A stretch of 64,000 bases of DNA from Nilaparvata lugens (Eukaryota; Arthropoda; Insecta; Hemiptera; Delphacidae), in contig NC_052506.1 of assembly GCF_014356525.2 (NCBI RefSeq), positions 20,363,916-20,427,915 on the forward strand, written 5' to 3'. The notes below the pieces were generated by a model. That model searched no databases, had not been told where the DNA came from, and saw only the letters and a list, made by a program, of their open reading frames with translations. Position numbers and translations under genes: made by a program. Of this stretch, positions 25,201-37,200 are shown piece by piece. Positions within the stretch are counted from its first letter, which is position 1, and each line of letters begins with the position of its first letter.

Positions 25201-28200
25201 AACTTGCTCGTACATTCTGGATAAATAAAAATTGTCCTTCTTGCTTTTAAAGTACTCTATTCCAAGTTTAATGGAAAGGCGGGAAAATAAGTGATGGTGA
25301 GGAACATGATGAAGAAGAGTATGAAAAGGACGAGAGTAGTTAAAAAGAAGAGGAAGAGGAAAGGATACGTGATAACAGCATAACAATCACTAGCCGAATT
25401 GCTACTAAAGAGTACTGGCTAATCAAGACTCGTGAGCATGAATACAAATGACAAGCTCCTGTAGGTATTGATTGTGGAGATGCCCGTTCCCATTGGAATT
25501 AGAATTGTTCCTCTGACGACAAGTTAGCAAAGTACTCCTTGAGCTTATCGTAATGTAATCAATGTGTCAAGAAACACTAACATAGCAGTAGCTAAATTTA
25601 ATCGTTTCTTTGTTTTGTCTGGGGTTTGAATTTGAAAAAGACGTCCCCATTAAAATGTCAATAACATTGTTGACGTTACTATAATTTGAATGCTTCTTGC
25701 TTATAGAACTATTATTTTCAAAAATCGGCTATTAAATCTCGCTCTTGTTTTTATTAATTTAATAGAAATTGGAGCAGAATTGTTCAATCTAGACACCTTG
25801 TTGTCATCCCCCTCAACAACCAAGCACAACCAAGTACAATCTTAGAAAATCAGTTGATGGACTCAATCAATAAATCGCAATAAAGTATTTGTAAAATGAA
25901 AATACAGTGAATTATTTGATTCAAGGCTGGAGTAGGCTACCCGCTTAACACCTGTTGAACAATGATAGAATGTGGAAAGTGAGTGGGTGTCTGAGAGAGA
26001 AAGAGAAGTGAAAGTCATGGAGAAGTACCGGTACTACGAGTACAACTTCAAGGTCAAGTTGATTTCAGTTTTCACACTTGATGCCAATATTGTATAGTGA
26101 GGTCCACGTTATAATGACAGTATTTGATCAACTTTGGTTTTGCCATCCTTGTCTATCATTCGACAAAGCCGGTGTTACTATCCTTTTCTAGGTCCACAAC
26201 GATGCCAATTATGTTTTTGACAATGTAGAAATATAATTCATCAATGAAGAGAATCGGCATCGCTATTCTTCTATCTTTATCCACTGTCATTATAACGTGG
26301 ACCTCACTTATAGTGCGGGTTGCATAGACAGCATTTCTAAGGAACTCAATTATTGAATTAAATTATTTATTTGAAATTTAAATGTTATTCTCCATTGTAA
26401 CCGTAACAGCATAGTTTGATTTTTTTTCAATTTAATCATGATCTTGATGGCTTTGAAAAATAATTTGAAAAGGATTTTTCAAATTTCATCCAGAAGCTGG
26501 ATTATTCACTGAAGGTTCTCTGAATAATTTGCTACAGTAGGTCTACTATTATGACTAATCAAGTATTGGATTAAAAAAATTGAATAGATTATATGCGATA
26601 CAGAATACATTGGGAGTGAAAGATTGATTATCCATGTTTCTATAATCAAATCAAGTACAATGAAATCTGATTTAGTCAAGTAAACTCTTAAAATTTAGCT
26701 TGTGCCTTTCGCTAAACATTCAGCAGCAGTGGCGCAGTTGTATGCCTGACTTTTTTAAAGATGATAAAAAAGATAATTTTGAATAAAATTTAGAATTTAG
26801 AAATAGGCCGACACATCTAGAAAATACCTGAGTCTATACCTAATTCATGCAGGTGAACGGGCTAGAGTCAAGAAAACTTCAATTAATCTTGCCATGCCTG
26901 ATTTAATAGGTTTATACTATAGAATAACACTACAATTTGAAATAATTGAAAAATACAAACAGCTTCAATAAACATTGGCAACTAAAATCGAACAACAGAA
27001 ACAACAATTTCATGTTACTTTGTTGACATTCTTCATCTGATTCGGGGGCGCATTACTATCCCCGTTTAGATAGCAATACGTCACAAAACCAAACAATATC
27101 AGTCATCAAATAACAAGTTAATTTCAACATAAAATTACTCAAGAAAGAAAAGCCCGTTGAACACAAGTTTCGTCGATAGTAACCCATATAACCCATTTCA
27201 TAATAATTTTGAATCCCCACTTTTGATTGACATTCTCGAATGAACCTTGTTTCACTACACTGCACTTTCGTTGGTCTGTACGTTGCTTTATCGTCGGGGT
27301 TACAGTACCTTGTTTTTGGCGGTGAACTTTTACCGGTTGAATTTGGCTTGACGGCGAAGTCCTCTTACGTCCCTAGACCTGTCGTCTGAACGGGTGTCTT
27401 GAAGCGGTGTTACATAAAGTTGCGGAACCAAAGGGGTGGTAGTACAAGAAGTTGGTTTGGGGACACACATGAACCGCTGTAAATAAATGTATTACAGAAT
27501 TAATTTCTAACTCTTCCTACAATTCATCAAAAGCTAAAACAGGAGTTTATTCAATTATTTAATTTAGATTTTATCTTGACGTTCTGATTTCATTCTCAAA
27601 ATTTAACAGATTTAAAACAAATTTACTTGCCAGAGTGTCATTAATATACAATGCAACATTTATGAAAACACCGTGATAAATTAATATAATGCTTTTAGAA
27701 AAATGAATACTTCATTAATTATGATGTTAACTTTTATATAAATTGATATAATACTCTTAGGAAAGGAATAATTCAGATTGAAATGATGCTAACTTATATC
27801 ATATTTTTCGTTTGGTTTGCAAAATCAAATATAATTTTTCATATAGTAGCTCGACTAGTATTGTTGGAAGCTTGTGCGCTAGCCAACATGTATTAATATT
27901 AATTTCATGGAAAAGAAAAACTTTTTTCTTCGTCTATTAAGATTTCTATCGTAAAAATTTACTAAATCATTCGAAAGCCTTAATGACATAAGAAAACAGA
28001 GTCTGAAAAATATAAAATGTCATAAACTCAATATGAACATAATCTGAAAAATTTCATTCCAATTTAAAGGCTATCTTCCTGACTTTCAGCAATACTCTAC
28101 GATAATATATCTCCAGAAACAATAACTCAAATGTAATGTAACTGAAAACTTTCTATACTTCTTTAGAAAAAAAATTATAATTATCTTCCATCACTAATAA

Positions 28201-31200
28201 AATCAAAAGGATTATTCTCAATCAATATTATTAACTTGAAAAATAACAGGCTTAATTAATTCATACTCTTATGGAAGTTTCAATCAATTAAATTCCCTAA
28301 ATTATATTTTAACCTTATTTTACGTACCTTAGCGGTTATTTGAAGAAACAATTATTCGTACATGATGAAGAAACACAATTAAACCTTTCAGGACATGGCA
28401 CTACTAGAAAATTTAAACTTAATAAAAATAAAACTAGCTCCTACATTAACTAATGAAATAAACTTATAAACCTGCCCAAAAGGGCGAAACATAGTGACTA
28501 CATCTTTACTCTCGTAGTGCTCCTAGCAAAGTGTCCTCCGAAACGTAATCTGGTCTCTCGACTGGGAATCCCCACTACTGTATTTAGAAACAGGTCTCCT
28601 ATTGGGCGAAGGGAATCAATTTGACCAATCGTCGCGTGGCTTCTAGAGCCTTTGGACCAAATAGTAACTGCAAAATCGGTAGTTTGTTATAATTTCAATG
28701 CTTGCTGTTTTCCAACTTATTGCACACTATGTCGCGACACGAAGGCTAAGTTTTAGAGATAATTCCATAATCTACATTCCTCGACGACTCGGAGCCACAA
28801 TTTTTAAATATCTATCATGGGAAACTCGAAGTCATGGCCGTTCATAATAGAGAGAGAAAATAATTTATTTCGCTAACTCACAATAATGGCTCTAGTCTAT
28901 TGCGTATTAAATTTACTATTATAACTAGGGAAAAGGCCTGAATTAAAAGGAGTGCTCGGCACAAGCTTTATAAGAATAGCTTTATCACATTTTTCAAAAC
29001 AACACATTCGCTGGGCTTGTAATGCTCTTCTAGCTGAATGAGCATTATTCATACAATATCTACATGATTTTTCTCAGTATCATAGATGGAGTCGAAACAT
29101 TTCGTGCTCTTAAAAGACAAATAAGTGTATATAAAAGTCAAATAGCAGGTAACTTTATTGATTAATACAATAAGTACATCATCAAAATGATAGGGAGGAA
29201 AAAAATAAGGTAACCTTGAGCTATTCCTCTCCCAAATTTAGATAAGGTTGAACATAGTCCGAAATAGTGTTGATTTGTTTGAAAAATTATGGTCTATGAA
29301 ATCTGAAACCTACTGAATGTTAACATATTAGCAACGTAGAGTATTTAAATCAGATCTGACAAATCTCAATTCAAGTACATTTGAGAACACCAATCTCAAG
29401 ATGAATCTAGTAAAATCGAAGAAAAAATAGACCCTTTGATGAGAACGAAATTCCGTGGTCAACCTTCTCTACTACTTTTCTGCAATGTTTGTTTTGGAAA
29501 CTGGAAAGCAGACAAGAAAATAGACGATTATTTGGAGGGTGTGAGAGTCAAGTGAAAATACTTTTGGTGGAATTGTGGAGCCCTTGAAGCCAAGTTGCAG
29601 AGACAGCTCAAGGAATGGTGGAGGAACGGACGTTTCTGAATAATGAGATGCCCCGGTTTGGGAACGCGCCAGACCGCTCAGCGGAAAGAGAGCCACTCCA
29701 TGTCTCAAATTCATCTATTCCAGTAATAGTTGGATCCAGCTTAGCATCAGACTCACTGCTACTGACAAAAGTCATTCTTAATTAATTTGAAAATATTTTC
29801 AGAATATTAGATTATAAAAACAACTTGACAAATTATATTATTAAACGAAAATCCAAATTTAATGCTGTAATTCACCCCGAAGACTTCTGCTACTGCAAAT
29901 ATTGACAACAGGGTAAACAGCTAGATGGAAATTCGATGTGAATTACAGCATTTAATTTGGATTTTCGTTCAATGATATAATTAATTCATTAGCATTTGAA
30001 TAATTGCAATATCTCAGTAATTTCCATCTGTAACTTGACAAATAATAGAATGAATGGTAGTAATAGACTACTTCAAATAAAAATATCCATTCAATTCTAT
30101 TCATTTGATATCCCAAAAATCATAGGATAATAATTTAATATTTTGATGTTGAATATAAAATTATATGAAAGTGTATCAATATCCAGTGAAAATATATCGT
30201 ATGAGCGTGGGCTCAAAGAAGTAAAGTAAAAAATGTCGAGTTTGTTCCATTTAAAAAAAAACAAGAAGTGTGAACAAAAAATACTTTTACGGAGTCTTAT
30301 TATACTGTATAATACAAAATCAGAAGTAACTACACAAAATAATATTATAAAATAGTGGAAGTTCACAGTACAGGTCATAATAGCTTATTACCTACTAGAC
30401 TATGGTACTAATACGACCATGTACTAGAGTAGTATATGATAATAAATAGTAGAGTAGGAAGAAAAGTGTGTTGGTAGTAAATTTGTGTTGCTTAGTTTTG
30501 GTAGTATATGGAAATACATTCAATTTTATTAATTTTGTACCTACTGAGAATAGATGTTCGAATAAATCCATGTAATCAAATACACATAGATGTTTGAATA
30601 ATGCATGTAAGGTATTTTTCAAATTGACGTTGTTATTGTATTTGATGCTTTTGACAATAAAAAATTATTTGCTTCTTTTCTCACAGGCTCTGGTCACCTA
30701 TTCATCGACTTATGTGTTGGTTGCACTGAGCATCGATCGCTATTATGCTATAAAGTATCCAATGAATCTATCAGGAAGTTGTGAGTAAAACAATTATATT
30801 ATTCGTAATTTTCCCTATAAGAAATTAGATCCGTTTCTGATTTTCTGAAATGTATCTGTTTCTCTACGAATGAACTATCTGATTCATGTATGTTAACTAG
30901 ACATGTATCATATACTATATTGTATACAAATAATAATTCTAAATGAATAACTGATGAAAGCGAAAAATACATATTCCCAGGAAGAAGATGGAAAAAACAC
31001 TTGAAAAATCCACTAAATACAATTTTATTTTGGAATGTAGACAAACTAACTTCTCATTTTGATGGTTCAATAATGGAGAAAAGATACCTCAAGTTCATCT
31101 TGCTATCTTCCCTTTCCTATATGGTTGAATCCAATAATATTGCTGGGTTGGAATTCAAAGAAGTGAACTTTCCACTACTGTAATCTAATCCAAACGTATT

Positions 31201-34200
31201 ATCATATCAATAATTTTATATGGAGTAGCGTATTCAATAATGAATAATTCAATGAAATTATAAAATAATTGATCATTATTTAAATAGTAAAGAAAAGATG
31301 CAGAAAGTTCATATTTCTATTTTTTCTCTACGATTGAATCAATTCAGATTGCTGGACAGATCTCAGTGGAGATCATAGCGTTGACTAAAGAAACTTGAGG
31401 CTTATCTTTCTTATTTTTTGATTGTAGGCTTGAGATTCTGAATGTTACATGACCTGAAATGAATTTTAAAAATAAGTTACTGTAGTTTTTGAGAAAATAA
31501 TCATGTAATCAACAAAATGAAGAAGCGAAGAACTGATAATTGAGTTAGAGGAAGAATAATAAGCCTTGATTATGAAGAATTTTGGCTGTACAACGAGGGT
31601 TTTCAGTGAATAGAGCGCTCAGGCACACCTTGGAAAGTACGCTCGAACTAATGCAATAAAAAGGCATTCCCTCTCATTAAACACGCTCATTGGATGTGAG
31701 AGGCCACGTACCGGCGGAACCACTCACAAAACTCAGTTCTCGTTAATGAAGATGAAATCGACGATTTCCAGTGGTTGAAGTACACAGCTGAGACCTTTGT
31801 AATGCACTTTTCGCCCTCCCTCAACGCAATTAAGACGGGCAAACCAACTCCGCTATGTTGTCTGCAGTGAACAAAACTTGTTCACGATAATCTTCTATTC
31901 AAATTGAATTAGCAGGCTATTAGAAGATGGAAGTTTTTTGAATGGGGTGTTTTGAACGCTATCGTGTACTGTGAATTACTGAGATAAATATGGACCACCA
32001 TTTTAAATTTGTCCTTGAACATTGTAGAGTATTTCTAATATGAATTTTACATAAAGTGAAGAATAGCTACTGGATGGACTATCCCATACAATTGAGAAAT
32101 GAGCATTATTAGAAACAAACCACATGGTGTGGTTGAAGAGGAATTGGATCCTTGAAGGTAATATCACGTTAGGATAACGTGCGTCTCTAAAGATTAGCGT
32201 CAGTAGCTGGGTATTCCCGTTAGTATGATAACCGCTTGAGTTCAATATTCAACTCTAACTATTATCAGGTATAGATTTAGAATCACTTACTTTTCACTTA
32301 ACTTACTTACTTACATTCACTTTACTTGCTGTTAACTGACAGTGATTCCCAGATGAAACTGCAGCTCCATTCATCGTCATCACCATAACACCCTCATGCA
32401 CAAGACTTTAGCTTATGAGGGCAACATTCGTCATTCTTTTCTTTACTAGTTTTTCGTTTTTCTAAAAATTAACTCTCTTATATCTATCCTTAATAGAACA
32501 TTAATATCTATCTACTAAATTCCATTAGTATTATAACTTTTTACTAATTTTATTATAAAAAACTTTAAACCCATAATATCTGAAAATGAAGTTCGTAAAT
32601 AGTAATTACAACCCGCAACAAGTAACTTATAACTTATACCCCAACACATATAATTTATAGTGGGGTGTATATTCATTCATTGAATTATCTTTGCCTATTG
32701 AGAAATCATTTAATGTATAAAACTTAATTGTTCTAATTTTTATAGTATTCTTATTTGTAATGTAATTGTTTTTGATGAATAAATTTTATTTGATTTGATT
32801 TATGAGAAACCGACCCCAAGTGGTGAACTTGAAGTCTGAATGAAATCAGTCAGTCGATTTATATTTAATCATAATTAGTGACTGACTTAGGAATTCGTCC
32901 AATAATTACATTGAGAAATCATTCTTGAAGATGTTAACCAGCTAACTGGATTTCACAAAATACAAAGAAAACCGATTAAGGAAATAGTAGGAGAAGGGTA
33001 CTAACCGAACGGTTAGGTCGATGGGTAAATTTCAGCTCCCGAGAGTTCTATCTATACAATCTATATCAATAAGTCCGAATTTTTTCATCATTGCACAGCT
33101 GTTTAGTGGCTACGATCTTCATAGCGACTTACTCGTTCTGTTCGCACCTATAGGACCAAGCTACACAAAGCGTTTTATCAGGCGTTTCCAGACGTGTCGG
33201 CAGAGCAGGAAGCTCTCCGTTTAGCTGATTGGGTTGGCGTTCAGGAATCAACTGATAATTAGCCACTTGGAGAAGTTCTTGCCCTGCCAACTCGTCTGAA
33301 AAGTGAACGCCTGAAAAACGCTTCGTCTAGCTTGGCCTTCACTGTAGCTGGAAGACTCCATACTATCACTGACTATCACCATAGAGAAACAATAGCATAA
33401 GTTACGCTATTTTTTCTCTATGCTATTACTCTTGATATCAGTCATATCAATATTATGTTACTCATGTGATTGTATATTATTGCAGGGAGACGAGCAAGAG
33501 TGCTAGTAAGCATGGCGTGGCTGTTGGCAACAGTGTTGTCGATCCCGATCGCGATCCTGTACAACGAGCGTGTGATCCAGGGCAGACTGCAGTGTTGGAT
33601 CGAGTTCGCCGAGCCCTGGCAGTGGCAGGTCTACATGACCCTGGTTGCCACCGCCATCTTTGTCGCACCAGCGTTCGTCATCTCTGTCTGCTATGCGCTC
33701 ATTGTCACCACTATATGGGCCAAGTCAAAGCTCTTCTCCATCAGTGAGTCGGGTTATTCATTTTATTCATTAACGCATATTATGCACCAACTCAGTTTGA
33801 GCCAATGCACCTAGAATACAATATTGCCTCATAGGGATTGCCTCATAAGTATTTCATCTACCAATGTTTTCCTATCAGTGCTGTTTGCTACATAAATGAA
33901 CAAATATGTAATCTGGGTCATTGGTTTGAATGGAGATAAATCAGCAGATCGTTTAAACCCCGGAATTTGACACTTGGGCCCAAGTGATGTTCACGTTATG
34001 ATGACAGTAGAGAAAGATAGGCGAAAAGTGTTGCCGATTCTCTACCTTGACACTGCCTTCTATAGAGGAAGAGGATAGAGTAACTATTTGTCGAATGACA
34101 GACAAAGATAGCAACACCAATTTCAATCAAATTCAGCCATTATAACGTTGACCTCACGATAAAATGTGACCTCTTAAAACCAGTAATCGTGGTTTAGCGT

Positions 34201-37200
34201 TTAACTTAGAAAGTTTGTATGGTCTCTGCTCGTCGAAATCACAGTTCATCTAGTGCTTATTTCGACCATTTCTTGAGATACTGAGACAAGTGGGAAGTTG
34301 AGCCGTTTAGTTCGTCAAGTCACAAGGTATCGAGTTTTCGTTGCTGGCTGATAAACAGTCAGCTGCAGCGTTGCAAACCAGTTGGGGATTAGTGAGAATG
34401 GGTTAGGGAGAAATCAGTTAGATATTGATGGTCAAGTTAGGGGTAAAGTTTTTGCTTTTAAATGGCAACATGCTGGGATTATTCAAACGTTTTTCAAGAT
34501 TTTAGAATTGATTATATGATACTGTGTACTTCCACAGAAAGTATACTGGACTTTTTGAAAGCAACAGGAGCTAGGCAAACTAAGAAAAGGACATACTGAA
34601 GTTGCCAACTCAAAATGATTCTTGATCAACTGATATCTCGATAGAGTGAATATCACCCTATCTCACTTAGGACCTGTAGTTCTAGACACCAGTAGTGTGT
34701 TCGTGCTATATAAACCTCACCCGAGCCTAGTCTCTCCAGTGAGCATTGGACAATAAATTTTTCTATAGTTGGACACAGAAATGTTATCGAGTGTACAGAT
34801 AAAATCCAGTAACAGGTGCCACCTACCAGAATTGAGGACTATATAAGCAGGCGTTCCAATCCACCAATCAGGAGAGAGTATCGGTAGCTTGGAGGCGTGA
34901 TTTGCTGCCATTGGTCCGTTATCGTTACGCCATGATTTTGACATTATCTATCATCACCTTTCCTACACACACACTATCTCTCACCACTACCTCCGTGAAC
35001 AAAGCTATCGTGTGACGTCAGCACAGGTAAGGCTCCTACACCAATAAAAACACTAGCTGATATAGATCAGCTGAAATCAGCAAATTTTTATTGTTGTAGG
35101 AGATCTACCTGTGCTGACGTCACACAAATGCACTACGGCTTTGTTTACGGAGGTAGTGCTCTCACCCCCTCTCTCTTCAAGTAAAGTGTTTATGGGAAGG
35201 ATATTATTGATAATCATTTTTCAAGATTGGATCCATACCCAATAACCATTCAAAGGGTACCATAGAGTAACTTATAATCAATAAGTTATACTATTTCACA
35301 TAACTTAATTACTTTTACTTATGCACTAATTATAATTACAATTTGTGGATTTCATAACCAGTACTATTGTTCTTGTGCGAGCTCTCCAGCCCGAGGGGCT
35401 CACTAGTTTAAATTTATTGAATGTTCTTAGCTTATGATTTGAACATTAATTTGTTCTATCTTATAACTAATTTTTGTCTTACCAACTGATTTACAGAACC
35501 AACCAATGATGACACAAGGAGAGCCAGCTCAAGAGGAATTATTCCACAGGCGAAAGTAAAGACTGTCAAGATGACATTCATCATTGTACTCGGTAGGTTG
35601 ACTCAGTTGTCAATAATATTTTTCATTGTATTATAAAACATTACCCCAGTAGTCAAAACTCCATACTAGTTAATGCAACATAATGGAAAGATGGGAGAAA
35701 TGTTGAGAGATTGGAATAGGAATAGTTATTGACTACTCAACACATTGTGAGCACAACACATTGATGGTCTGAATAGTATACATAGTGAGTTGAGCAGCAG
35801 TGTGTTTGCCCTTGGACGATTATGTGGGAAACTGGACCAGGATAGACCACGTCAGGCTTATTTTGGTGTTTCTAATCGCATATTTCATCTGGCGTAATAG
35901 TCTGGGGCTGTTCTTCATAAGCACAAGACATTTTCAATATGCAGGAAAGGGCTGTCAGACTCTATAATATGATTAGAGAAAAATGACAATTTTTCCAAAA
36001 ATTTTCAACTAGTTCTATTTATTAACTATTCCAGCAATCAGACTTATGAGTGTAACGCTAGTTCGCCTCCATGGTGCACATTGGGTACCACTAAATGGAC
36101 TAGCAAATAATGGCGGTCAGACAAACTTATGTTCTCCTGACCGAAAACTACACAACATCTCAAAGAATTTGGAAATATACAGTGTATATCTAGGCATTTG
36201 AGACTCATGAGCTATGTATTTGTTGTGTATCTGCCATACGCTAAATAAAATAAATATTAATTATTTCTGAAAGCATGATAGGTTGAACTTGGCGTAATAC
36301 AGCACAACTAGAGAGTAAATAATTATCACGGTACCGTATCACAATCACAGCGTGAGTTTTCATTTGTTCATTAATTTATTCAATAATGTACAATCATTAC
36401 GCTTCTATGAAAGGCACAACAGGCTAATGCCCAAAACTATCTCAATGAAATTTCTACTATTGGAGTTTTTATTTCTACTTTCAAAAATTATATATATTTT
36501 GAGATATTGAACATTTGTATACAGAAATACAGTAGAACACCAATTATCCGAATTAATGGGGACCGGGACCCATTCGGATATCAAATATTCGGATAATCGG
36601 AGTTTTTTTTTAAATTTCCATTGGAGAGAAAAAAAGCTCCGTTTTAATATTGTACTATTTTTTTATTGAATTAAATGAAAGAAACATTATATTTTCACAT
36701 GTTCCAAATATTAATAAAATGTACTTATGTACAAGGGAAGGACAATAGTGAACGCGCAAACACTGGCATCGCAGGGGGAAGAATTATAGCGCACTTGGGC
36801 TTTTTTTTGGACAAATTTTTCTCTGAAAGTGATTCGGATAATCGGCGATTCGGATAGTCAAAGTTCGGATAATTGGAGTTCTACTGTACCCCAATCTATT
36901 GAGTTGGATGTTCACTGAATTTCAGCTCTCTATCTCATACTTGAATAATGTGATACTTGAGAAAATTCTCAAATAATTTCCACCATAATGAAAAAAACGA
37001 AAAAATATAACTCAACTTATAATTTGATATGATCAATCATATATCATTAAATTGAGGTTGATGTAGGATCAATGATATTGAATCCGGAAATTTTTACACC
37101 AAATAAGGTCAATGATGATATAAATATATATAGGTGAACAATATAATTTTATGCACGATGATAGGGGGAATGCATAAGATGATAGCTATAATACATTCAC

